From positions 186,001 to 250,000 of the forward strand of contig NZ_MYFO02000001.1 in NCBI RefSeq assembly GCF_004514475.2: a stretch of DNA of 64,000 nucleotides, given 5' to 3'. Origin of the DNA: Paenibacillus athensensis (GTDB taxonomy: Bacteria > Bacillota > Bacilli > Paenibacillales > NBRC-103111). Positions 1 to 7,552 of this stretch are shown here, piece by piece (position 1 is the first letter of the stretch; each line of letters starts with the position of its first letter). The translations under genes were made by a program, and so were the position numbers. A model generated the notes under the pieces. That model was not told the DNA's origin. It made no database searches and saw only the letters and a program-made list of their open reading frames with translations.

Positions 1-971
1 TTGATCAGCCTGGCGGAAATGTCGACATTAGTAATATCCCAGCCCTGACGGCCGCCACTGATGTTGGTGCCGGGCGCGCCGTTCGTCTGATTGCGCGAGC
101 CGAAGGTGCCGGTCGTATCCAACTGGCCGAGATCGTTATTGATTTGGGAGGCAAAAAAGTTGTTGGCAAAATTGTTCGGTCCCGACAAGGCCGTCTGCGA
201 AGATGTGGTCGGTCCGAACAGCGCCTGATCACCGGTGCGATTGGCATCGCCTTCCTGTGCGCTGAACAAGGCGCGGCCGCCCAGCGTGCCGGATATCGGT
301 GTGGCAAAGCCGGTCAGCGTGGTCGTTACCGGACCCGAGGTCGCTTGCACCAGAACCGCTCCGGCGCGCAACGACATATTGCGGAACGGCAGCGCCGGAT
401 TTTGATAGAGGACGCCCAACGTCCAGCCAGCGTGATTTACCGTCGGATCGGTTACGATAATGGTGCCAACGACTCCGCCAGTCGTATAGGTGCCGGCACC
501 GCCCTGCTGCACCAGCGTAGTTACATTGGCGGAGCGTGTATAGCCGAGCGAGCCGCTGCCCAGATCAAATTCGTTCGCTGTGGCGCTGTCGGGATAGATG
601 CTGAACGTTCCTGTCGGCGTAGTCAGGCTCACCGGGTTGTTGATGGCTGAGGTCAGATTGACCGTATCGACCAGATACGTGCCTCCCCAGATCAGTTCGG
701 CGTAGAGTACGGTGCTCCCCGCAGGCAGAACCAGAATGGCGGAGGAGCTGTTGCTCGTATACTGGCTGGTCGTCCCCAGAGGATAAGTGCCGTATCGAAC
801 CGCGGTGTTGATCGTAGTAAAAGCGCCGATACTGTCCACGGTGCCCGGAACGCCGGCTACAGCGGAACGGCTCAAGCCTAACGTATTGCCGGTGAATGTA
901 ATCGCGCCGGTGGCGTTAACCGTAGCGCGAACGACTAGAGCAATCGTCTTCACCCCCTCGTCTGGATTCAT
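1..971 (-). CDS. DUF11/conserved-repeat surface protein, N-terminal part
   Basis: The minus strand is open from 971 to the window edge, so the gene continues to the left. About 323 residues are visible. They are rich in Gly, Thr, Ser, Ala and Asn, with few charged residues. Phrases such as GAITFTGNTLGLS, PGTVDSIGAFTT and LPAGSTVLYAELIWGG are typical of the N-terminus of large Bacillus/Paenibacillus surface proteins that carry DUF11 repeats further on. No signal peptide is seen, which is common in that group. The ATG at 971-969 is the first start after an in-frame stop but has no good ribosome binding site; GTG at 953 is an alternative. Family recognition is from memory of related proteins. 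Function is unknown; a cell-surface or spore-surface role is inferred. Confidence 0.7.
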   Translation of the reverse strand, partial: MNPDEGVKTIALVVRATVNATGAITFTGNTLGLSRSAVAGVPGTVDSIGAFTTINTAVRYGTYPLGTTSQYTSNSSSAILVLPAGSTVLYAELIWGGTYLVDTVNLTSAINNPVSLTTPTGTFSIYPDSATANEFDLGSGSLGYTRSANVTTLVQQGGAGTYTTGGVVGTIIVTDPTVNHAGWTLGVLYQNPALPFRNMSLRAGAVLVQATSGPVTTTLTGFATPISGTLGGRALFSAQEGDANRTGDQALFGPTTSSQTALSGPNNFANNFFASQINNDLGQLDTTGTFGSRNQTNGAPGTNISGGRQGWDITNVDISARLI

Positions 972-1078
972 CAGTTGATTTTGCCAATAGTCACTTATTC
1001 ATATGATGAAACGGGAGGGATTTGCCTGTTTTTAACGAAAAAGCTGATCTTTTAGGTTAAAAAGACGCGAATGCCTCC

Positions 1079-1717
1079 TTAATCTGCGGCCTTGAGGGGC
1101 TCGCGAAGCTCCGCGGCGCAAGGAGGCTCGAAATAGGCGCGACGCGACAGCCATTCCAGCTCGTCAAAGCCGATGTCTTTTTTCACCACGACCAAATGAA
1201 ACATGATTTCGCTGACTACGTCCAGCTGGAGGTCCTTTAGTATCATTAATTCTTCTTTCTCGTATAGCGGAGAACGGTAGGCGGGTTCATAAAAAAATTC
1301 TTGCCGCAGCAGGCGAAAATCATAGGGGGGCGGTTCGGCTTCGGCATAGCTGTCGAGCGGGGGGCAGGGCGAAGCGTCCGGGGGCTGAAAAAAATGCGGC
1401 GTCCAGTATCTTGGGGAATATTCATCGAATTTTTGATGAAGCAGCGGGTTGGACATGTGTCGGAGATTACGGGCATAGGGAACCAGCACACAGACGATGG
1501 CTTGGTGGGTGCAAACGCGGTAAATTTCGGCCATTAGCCGGGGTAAATCCCGAATGTAGGGCAGCAAGCGGCAGGCAAGCACCAGATCAGCCGAATGGTC
1601 GGGCAGCGGAATGCCCGCTTCGAGATCGCAAACGAGATCGACGTCGGGCAGACGACGTTTGTCGATGCCGAAAAAACCGGCCTGTTTGGCAGAGCCGCAG
1701 CCGAGATCCAATTTCAT
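1079..1717 (-). CDS. Class I SAM-dependent methyltransferase
   Basis: A 212-residue soluble protein that starts directly with the SAM-binding motif I (LDLGCGSAKQAGFFGIDK, residues 3-20). An acidic residue follows the next strand (DLVCDLEAG), and a motif-IV-like stretch (SADLVLACRLLPYI, about residue 43) comes after that. These are hallmarks of Rossmann-fold methyltransferases of the Methyltransf_11 type; the substrate cannot be told. GGAGGT at 1725-1730 on the minus strand supports the ATG at 1717. The last 60 residues (Tyr/Phe-rich, YEPAYRSPLYEKEELM) are less typical and may form a substrate lid. It stands alone between a surface-protein gene and the divergently read secretion locus, with no sign that it belongs to either. 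Confidence 0.75.
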   Translation of the reverse strand: MKLDLGCGSAKQAGFFGIDKRRLPDVDLVCDLEAGIPLPDHSADLVLACRLLPYIRDLPRLMAEIYRVCTHQAIVCVLVPYARNLRHMSNPLLHQKFDEYSPRYWTPHFFQPPDASPCPPLDSYAEAEPPPYDFRLLRQEFFYEPAYRSPLYEKEELMILKDLQLDVVSEIMFHLVVVKKDIGFDELEWLSRRAYFEPPCAAELREPLKAAD

Positions 1718-2184
1718 GGCAATACCTCCGTGGGCCAGATTGCTTGTTTTTTTACAGTGTATTCGTTACGGGAAATAGCGCGTCACAATTGGGCCGGGCT
1801 AAAGGACCGGCGGATGTGGTTATAAATTCATCCAGAAAATTCCTGATAAATAACTAGAATCGACAAAAAAAGACAAAATTCAGCCCTTTTCAATTTTATA
1901 TTACACATGTATAATGAAAAAAAACAAATGATTGCCGAGTTAGACAAGATTCAGGAAATTTTAGCTCCTTGCAGTGGCGAGTAATATATATGCTACTATT
2001 GCGGTTGGTGCAGAAATGACGCGCTGTCAGGAAGTAGATCTTGCCTTCACTTGTCGCGGGGATACCTGTGACGATCTTCAAGCAGAAAGGGGAATTTGTA
2101 ATAAGCGGGGGACGCGAGGGTCCCATGAACGAAGTTAATAATGATGTCGAATATATATGATATGCGTTGTGGAACAGGAGGCGC
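1718..2184. other. Intergenic region before the secretion locus
   Basis: These 467 bases separate the leftward methyltransferase from the rightward locus. I see no convincing gene. The minus-strand ORF at 1896-2195 has no family features. Two short plus-strand frames lie here: a 25-codon one at 1906-1983, and one open through about 1971-2142 that holds a Cys-rich stretch. Both lack ribosome binding sites and could be remnants. The A+T-rich part from about 1800 to 1925 contains the best promoter-like pair (1887-1915). If used, it gives the locus a leader of about 260 bases. I did not recognise a known riboswitch in it. Confidence 0.5.
1887..1915 (+). promoter_or_regulatory. Candidate sigma-A promoter of the 30-kb locus
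   Basis: TTTTCA (1887-1892) and a perfect TATAAT (1910-1915) are 17 bases apart. The -35 matches only four of six positions. The direction and position suit transcription of the locus starting at 2185. No other good pair was seen in the gap. Confidence 0.35.
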
Positions 2185-2556
2185 ATGATGGTCAAAATGT
2201 CGTTATGGACATTGGTTTTTCTCCTGGTATGGGTAGGGGGTTACTGGTGGACGCATCGCGAGAAGGGACCCGACCCGGCACTGAAAAGCGTGGTTGCCAA
2301 CTATGTCGGTTCCGACGGTGCCATTCATGATCCGACCGGGGATCTTGGCGTTACGAACAAAGAGGACGTCAGCTTTCAATTAAAAGGCGACCAGCTTGCT
2401 ATCTCTTATGGCAAGCAATTATTTCGCATTGACTTGCGTAAGGATGGGCAGGACGTATTTCGGTCTCTGCAGGCTCTTGGTGTGACGGTGGAGCAAGATG
2501 CCAACGGACGAGTGACGGTTCGCTATCACGGGGAAGCGGTGAAGCGCTTTGAATAA
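2185..2556 (+). CDS. Small membrane-anchored protein, first gene of the locus
   Basis: Unrecognised protein of 123 residues. One N-terminal membrane helix (about residues 5-21, ending VGGYWWTHRE) is followed by a soluble domain of about 100 residues, predicted to lie outside the membrane. The frame is open from a TTG at 2167. AGGAGG at 2176-2181 points to ATG 2185 or 2188 as the start, 3 or 6 bases away. Its last bases overlap the next gene, so the two are probably translated together. Being first in the locus it may be an accessory subunit of the Tad-like machine, but nothing in the sequence names a function. Confidence 0.7.
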   Translation: MMVKMSLWTLVFLLVWVGGYWWTHREKGPDPALKSVVANYVGSDGAIHDPTGDLGVTNKEDVSFQLKGDQLAISYGKQLFRIDLRKDGQDVFRSLQALGVTVEQDANGRVTVRYHGEAVKRFE

Positions 2557-3139
2557 ATGGTTGTTTTCCCTCGGTGGGGCGCTTGTGCTGGCAGCTATCA
2601 TCGTTCCGGTATCTATTGCGTCTTTCGCTCCTCGAAGCTCGGATACCTATCAACCGAAGCCGGTCGTTGTTATGAAAGAAGCCATTGCTCGGGGGGAAGC
2701 TTACAAGCAAGTACTCGAAGGAGATTTGCTGTACGTGGTGAATGAGCAAACGAATGAACGGTCAGATTCCCGCAAGCTTTACGGTCAGCCGCATCCAGCG
2801 ATGGAGCGCCCCGCTGCGAAGGCTGCAGCGGCATTCGGCTACCTGCCGAACAGCGGATTGATCGATCCGACCAGTTTGGGCGATACCGGCATTCAGCCGT
2901 CCATTCCTTACAGCTACGAAGCAACACCGGGGCAAAGCGCGATGTATATAGCAACGCTTGAGGCTGACGGTTGGCGAATAATAGGCAGCTACCGGACGCA
3001 ATCGTATCTGGACTACTATCTGCAAAAGCAGGATGTAGTGGCGCGAGTCATTGTTTTGCAGGATAGCATGAAGGTGTTTGACAATGTAAAGCCCGAACTG
3101 CCCAATCCCAAGACGTTTGCTGCGCAAGAAGCTCCGTAA
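2549..3139 (+). CDS. Membrane-anchored extracytoplasmic protein of the locus
   Basis: A 196-residue protein with an N-terminal hydrophobic segment (about residues 5-26, LFSLGGALVLAAIIVPVSI). This could be an uncleaved signal anchor. About 165 polar residues follow. The TTG start at 2549 overlaps the previous stop by eight bases, which suggests translational coupling. There is no Cys for lipidation. I do not recognise the family. Together with the genes on both sides it looks like part of an envelope assembly module. Confidence 0.65.
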   Translation: MNKWLFSLGGALVLAAIIVPVSIASFAPRSSDTYQPKPVVVMKEAIARGEAYKQVLEGDLLYVVNEQTNERSDSRKLYGQPHPAMERPAAKAAAAFGYLPNSGLIDPTSLGDTGIQPSIPYSYEATPGQSAMYIATLEADGWRIIGSYRTQSYLDYYLQKQDVVARVIVLQDSMKVFDNVKPELPNPKTFAAQEAP

Positions 3140-3216
3140 TGCAAGGGGGAAGCAGATGAGATTTGTCGAATATGTCGTACATTTTACCCGGCTTTGGGTA
3201 CATGGAGGATGCTTGA

Positions 3217-4308
3217 ATGAATATGGAATGGAATTGGAAAACCATTGGTGTGCTTGTCGCAATCGTACTCCTTTTCATCGGCACGAATGTTGGCCAGTAT
3301 TTCTTGCTTTGGGGTCCCAAGCAAAAAGAAATGAAAGCGGCCTATGATCAACAGGTCAAGACGTTGCAGGCAACGATCGATCGAATCGGTCCGCTGGTCG
3401 GCATCTGGACCGTCAAGGATGGCGTGACCAATATGCAAGCGGGCAAACAGGTGGAGGAAAGCGACCTGACGATAAGAGAAATACCGGAATCGATGATTAC
3501 GAAAAGCTTTATTCTGGACCCATCGTCCATTGTCGGCAAATACTATCGCATTGCGCTCGGTCCGGGCACGCCGTTAAGCGAAGATTTGGTCATGGAGGAC
3601 CCGGTTGACGATACGACGCGCGAATACGACGTTGTTGCCAATACGCTGCCGATCGGGCTGCATGTTGGAGATTACATTGACTATCGGATTGTATATCCGT
3701 ATGGAGAAGATTACATTGTGTTCTCCCATAAGCGGATTGAGGCCATAAACGGGGAAACCTTCAAGCTGAAGCTGAACGAAAAGGAAATTCATTATTATCA
3801 GGCAGCGCTTGTCGATTACTTCCTGCAAAAGCAAAACGGTTCCATCATTTATGCTGCCAAGTATCTGGAGCCCGGTTTGCAAAAGCCGGCAACGCAGTAC
3901 TACGCCATTCCCAAAAACATTGCTGCCATTATTACCGCAGATCCGAATATTGTGCAAAAAGTCAACGCCCAGCTTAATGATCCGACGCGCACGATGATTG
4001 ATTCCGGCGTAGCCGCCTTGAAAGACGACGAAGCCGGCAAGCTTGCCGGGGGACGAGGAGAGGTTATCGGCAAAATTAATGGCGGCGTATCTGAACATAC
4101 CGGAGCAGAGGAGAAGCGCAAGCAAGAAGCGCAGGCGCAAGCTGCCACGCAACCGCCTGCGGCAAGCTCGCCGGAACAGACAACCCCAGTAACACCTCAG
4201 AGCTCGCAGCAGACAGGGACAGGCGCGACCTCTGCCGGCTCCACAACTAACAATAGCGGAGTCGCTCCGGAGATGCCGCTCAACATAGGGAAAGGTGTTG
4301 TAGAGTAA
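3217..4308 (+). CDS. CpaB/RcpC-like SAF-domain protein of a Tad-type system
   Basis: A 363-residue protein with an N-terminal membrane helix (about residues 8-27), then a short coiled region, then a SAF-like domain at about residues 60-130 (phrases such as MQAGKQVEESDL and SSIVGKYYRIALGPGTPL). In Tad/Flp systems CpaB/RcpC carries SAF domains and sits outside the membrane around the secretin or cell wall. A second region (about 130-250) may bind the envelope. Residues about 295-350 are low complexity, rich in Gln, Thr, Ser, Ala and Pro, as in wall-spanning linkers. GGAGG at 3204-3208 supports ATG 3217. The stop overlaps the next start by one base. The SAF call is from sequence pattern and gene context. 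Confidence 0.65.
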   Translation: MNMEWNWKTIGVLVAIVLLFIGTNVGQYFLLWGPKQKEMKAAYDQQVKTLQATIDRIGPLVGIWTVKDGVTNMQAGKQVEESDLTIREIPESMITKSFILDPSSIVGKYYRIALGPGTPLSEDLVMEDPVDDTTREYDVVANTLPIGLHVGDYIDYRIVYPYGEDYIVFSHKRIEAINGETFKLKLNEKEIHYYQAALVDYFLQKQNGSIIYAAKYLEPGLQKPATQYYAIPKNIAAIITADPNIVQKVNAQLNDPTRTMIDSGVAALKDDEAGKLAGGRGEVIGKINGGVSEHTGAEEKRKQEAQAQAATQPPAASSPEQTTPVTPQSSQQTGTGATSAGSTTNNSGVAPEMPLNIGKGVVE

Positions 4309-4880
4309 TGTTAATTGGCGTGTATGGTTACACAGACAAGCGGCCGGTCATTTACGCCCTGCTCAAGCTGCTGCAGGCAACCGGCGATGTGGCGCTGTTC
4401 AGTGGCAACCGCCATTATCGCAGGCTGCTGGAAAACGGCGAGTCGCAAGGGCATATGGCGAATGTCATGATTGCTGTCTCCGATGCTTCGCCAGATGAGA
4501 TTTTTGAAGAGATCGGATATACGGCTGATGATTTTGAACACGTCATTTTCGATTTGCAGGATGCCATTCCTGATGAGCTTTCGTTAATTTTGTACGTAAA
4601 AAGCTACCCGCCCGATGAAGATGAGCTTAGTTTCATCGAGCTGTTGGGCGCGTACACAACCGTTAAAATCGTCTATGACGGCAAGCGGGAGAAAGGGGCG
4701 ATCAATGTAGCGCCGCTCTCGCCGCTATGGCGCAGTGTCGAGCAGATCGAAGCTTACCGGGTGCTTGCTCCCGTCGCATCGAAGGAACTGAATATCGGCT
4801 TGGCGGCTCATTTGGCGCCGGCTCTGAATATTAGCGCCAAGACGGCGCTGGCGATTTTGAACCGGAGGTGGTCGCGATGA
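4308..4880 (+). CDS. Unknown cytoplasmic protein between CpaB-like and CpaE-like genes
   Basis: A 190-residue soluble protein without membrane segments. It opens with an alternating beta-type stretch (MLIGVYGYTDKRPVIYALLKLLQ) that resembles the first strand and helix of a Rossmann or P-loop fold. No GxxxxGK[ST] motif follows. The hydrophobic strands at about 46-51 (ANVMIAV), 76-81 (HVIFDL) and 88-95 (LSLILYVK) fit an alpha/beta fold. It could be a degenerate partner of the ParA-like protein encoded next. The ATG overlaps the CpaB-like stop by one base, and its own stop overlaps the next start in an ATGA, so expression of the three is probably coupled. Confidence 0.65.
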   Translation: MLIGVYGYTDKRPVIYALLKLLQATGDVALFSGNRHYRRLLENGESQGHMANVMIAVSDASPDEIFEEIGYTADDFEHVIFDLQDAIPDELSLILYVKSYPPDEDELSFIELLGAYTTVKIVYDGKREKGAINVAPLSPLWRSVEQIEAYRVLAPVASKELNIGLAAHLAPALNISAKTALAILNRRWSR

Positions 4881-5665
4881 AGATTTCCGTGATATCTCCA
4901 GACCGCCGGCAAGGCGGAACGACAGTAAGCGTATTGCTCGCGCTGGCGTTGGCCCAAACACAAAATTATCGGACATGCTTGACGTATACAGGCAACGATA
5001 ATCAATCGATTACCGGCTGCCTCGGTTTAAAGCCGTTTGAGGATAAGACCCGCAATCTGACGCAGGTAATCAAGCTGCTGGAGGCGCACGCTATCTCCGG
5101 AGAAGAAATTTCCGATTATTGCATCAAAGTTCCGGGAGTGCCGAACTTGCAAATTATCGATACGGCATCGGAGACCATATCTGACGAAGATAACAGCAAG
5201 CTGCTCAAATTCGTCATTGAAAATTTGCATCATGAAATTGTCATTACCGATGTGGCCACGGAAATTTACGACGATATTACGCGCGCCGTGATCGACCAAT
5301 CCGATTTGGTCGTGATGGTGCTGACACAATCCCGTGACATTGGCAAAAAGCTGAAGTATTGGGAAACCGCCGGAGTTATGGAATATGTCAATAACAAAGG
5401 GCTCGTTTTCATCTTTAATCAATATGATCCTTATGTCGAAGCATTTCGCGATACGACCAAGCGAATGGGATTGCGCCACCGGCGCTGTGCGAAGATCAGC
5501 TATAATCCTTTTATTAAAAAAACAAGCAATCAAGGCAAGCTTCAAACGATTTTACCTTATATCTTAAAAAAGGACCCTCGCGTAATAGAACTCAATAACG
5601 ATCTCAAAGAATGCTTGATGACAGTACTTGCCAATCTGGGGCGTAAGACAGCCTGGCCCCAGTAG
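4877..5665 (+). CDS. CpaE/MinD-like protein with a defective P-loop
   Basis: A 262-residue SIMIBI-type protein. After the first strand (MKISVISPDRRQGG) the sequence runs straight into TTVSVLLALALAQ. In canonical ParA/MinD proteins the deviant Walker A reads KGGVGKTT. Here the VGK tripeptide with the catalytic lysine is missing and the signature lysine is replaced by Gln (RRQGG-TT). Later ParA-type features remain: a switch-like region (LQIIDTASE) and strands HEIVITDVATEI and SDLVVMVLTQSRD. CpaE normally places Tad machinery in the cell; this copy may bind no ATP. The start is ATG 4877: GGAGG at 4864-4868 is eight bases away and the ATGA overlaps the previous stop. GTG 4868 is the longer alternative. 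Confidence 0.7.
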   Translation: MKISVISPDRRQGGTTVSVLLALALAQTQNYRTCLTYTGNDNQSITGCLGLKPFEDKTRNLTQVIKLLEAHAISGEEISDYCIKVPGVPNLQIIDTASETISDEDNSKLLKFVIENLHHEIVITDVATEIYDDITRAVIDQSDLVVMVLTQSRDIGKKLKYWETAGVMEYVNNKGLVFIFNQYDPYVEAFRDTTKRMGLRHRRCAKISYNPFIKKTSNQGKLQTILPYILKKDPRVIELNNDLKECLMTVLANLGRKTAWPQ

Positions 5666-5701
5666 CTCAGCGATGATTCATCGCTTGGAAAGGAGGAACG
5701 C

Positions 5702-7534
5702 ATGGTGAGTACAAATGCCTGGCTCATGCTTGTCACCTTGCTGGGGATTGCGGCAATCGTGATGTTTTTGTATATGAAAGCAAAGCGCGAACGGCCTGAT
5801 ATTGAGCAATCGGACAAGCTGACTATGGACAGGCTGCTGGAAATCGTGAAATACAGCCTGGCCGATTTACTCAAGGATGAGAATTTTGCCGGCATGGCTG
5901 ATGAAGAATTTGAATCGATGTACAAACGGAAGGCACGTATTCAAGACGCCATGCAAAATTGCGTTTACGGCATTGATTCAGCGAAGCTGATTGTTCAAGA
6001 TTTGATCCGGAGCATCATTGCCGACTTGCTGAAGACCGAAGAAGCGATTTTACAGGTATACGATTTTCGTGGCAACTATTTGGAGCCCCGGGTCAAGTTC
6101 GAAATCCTGATGTATTTCTATAAGAAGAAATGCGGTAAAGACGCACTTGCCGAGATGATCAATGAATACCAGTTGGCCAGAGAAAGGTTCGAAATTGAGG
6201 ACAAAACGCAAGCGTCTTACTTGATCACCAATGAAGATATCGACATGATTTATGCGGAGAAGCAATTTGAATTAACTTATCACGTCATGCTTGATTTAAT
6301 GTCGGTATTGATTTACCAGCGTTACAAGGGCTTCGGAGTTATTGATACGCTGCGCGAGATGAACATTAACGGCTTTAACTGCGGCACGTCGGGTTCGATT
6401 TTGAGCGCTTTATTAAACAAGGACAAGAAGATTATGAAGGCCCCGCGCTCGGTATGGCTGTACTTTAATGGAAGGTATATCCATTTGCGATTTTTAACCT
6501 TTCATTCTGAAGAGGAGCTGCGGCGCGTTGTGCAGCTGCTCTGCCGCTACAACAATCCGGGCCCGCTCACAGAGAAGCGTGGCTATCTGGTCAACACCAT
6601 GTATGACAAATCACGTGTATTGGCCATGCGGCCGCCCGCAGCCGAATATTGGGCCGTCTTTGTCCGCAAGTTTACTTTGAGCGACTCCTCGTTGCCGGCG
6701 TTGATTGCCAAGCCCTATGTCCATAATGCGCATTTGGCGATCAACATGGTCAAGTATTTGATGATGGGGCAGGTGACCTGCGGCTTTACCGGACGGCAAG
6801 GCGCGGGTAAAACCGTGATGATGACTGCAGCAGTCAAGTACATCGATCCGCGTTACACGATGCGCGTACTGGAAATGGCCCCGGAAATGTATCTGCGGGA
6901 GCTGTATCCGGAACGGAATATTTTATCCGTCCAGGAAACGGAATTCGTGTCTGCTGCTGAGTTGCAGGACGCCTTGAAAAAATCGGATGCGGCCGTCTCG
7001 ATTGTCGGTGAGGTTGCGACAGACGCAATCGCTGCGCGGATGATTCAAATGGGTCAGGTGGCTTCGATCTTTACCATCTTTTCGCATCATGCCAACAGAG
7101 CCGAGCAGCTCGTTTATGCGATTCGTAACTCGCTCGTCAATGCAGGCGGGTTTACCGGCAACATGATTACGGCTGAGCAGCAGGTAATTGACGTCATTCG
7201 CGTCGATGTGCATTTGAACTATACGACAGACGGTCGCCGTTATATCGAACGTGTTTCGGAAATCGTCAAGCTGGATGTCAGTGTGCCTTATCCTGACTAT
7301 GACCCGAATAATCCGCTTCATTCAATGAATGAAATAACCAAGGAATATTACACCCGGCAAACCGACCGCCAATCGTTTACGACCCGCGATATTCTAAAGT
7401 ACAACCTTGAAACGGACACCTATGAAACCTGTGAATGGTTTACGACCGAACTGACGCAAAAAATGCTGGAGGTCATGCCGACGGATCAGGTGACGGAATT
7501 CAAACGTTTTATTTTGGATAACTGGAGGCTTTAG
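5702..7534 (+). CDS. tadA: TadA/CpaF-family secretion ATPase with N-terminal membrane helix
   Basis: A 610-residue traffic ATPase of the VirB11/TadA family, which drives assembly of Flp-type fibres. It starts with a membrane helix (about residues 6-24), unusual for TadA, which is normally soluble. A helical N-domain follows (30-300), then the motor: Walker A GRQGAGKT at about 364-371, a Walker B-like VSIVGE near 437-442, and a His box (SHHANRAEQL) near 462-471. All key ATPase residues are present, unlike in the CpaE-like neighbour. A strong site (AAAGGAGG, 5689-5696) precedes ATG 5702. It lies just ahead of the TadB/TadC-like membrane gene, as in tad operons. Confidence 0.85.
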   Translation: MVSTNAWLMLVTLLGIAAIVMFLYMKAKRERPDIEQSDKLTMDRLLEIVKYSLADLLKDENFAGMADEEFESMYKRKARIQDAMQNCVYGIDSAKLIVQDLIRSIIADLLKTEEAILQVYDFRGNYLEPRVKFEILMYFYKKKCGKDALAEMINEYQLARERFEIEDKTQASYLITNEDIDMIYAEKQFELTYHVMLDLMSVLIYQRYKGFGVIDTLREMNINGFNCGTSGSILSALLNKDKKIMKAPRSVWLYFNGRYIHLRFLTFHSEEELRRVVQLLCRYNNPGPLTEKRGYLVNTMYDKSRVLAMRPPAAEYWAVFVRKFTLSDSSLPALIAKPYVHNAHLAINMVKYLMMGQVTCGFTGRQGAGKTVMMTAAVKYIDPRYTMRVLEMAPEMYLRELYPERNILSVQETEFVSAAELQDALKKSDAAVSIVGEVATDAIAARMIQMGQVASIFTIFSHHANRAEQLVYAIRNSLVNAGGFTGNMITAEQQVIDVIRVDVHLNYTTDGRRYIERVSEIVKLDVSVPYPDYDPNNPLHSMNEITKEYYTRQTDRQSFTTRDILKYNLETDTYETCEWFTTELTQKMLEVMPTDQVTEFKRFILDNWRL

Positions 7535-7552
7535 ACGAGGAGCGGATATCCC

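Noticed and set aside
144..650. Plus-strand open frame of 168 codons at the left edge
   Set aside because: It is antisense to the DUF11-type gene, whose minus-strand translation matches a known family.
1896..2195. Minus-strand frame of 99 codons
   Set aside because: No ribosome site, no family features, and it overlaps the start of the first locus gene.
3155..3347. Plus-strand frame starting at ATG 3155 with a fair AGGGGGAAG site
   Set aside because: Most of it overlaps the CpaB-like gene in another frame and its composition is not protein-like; it may only serve to couple translation.
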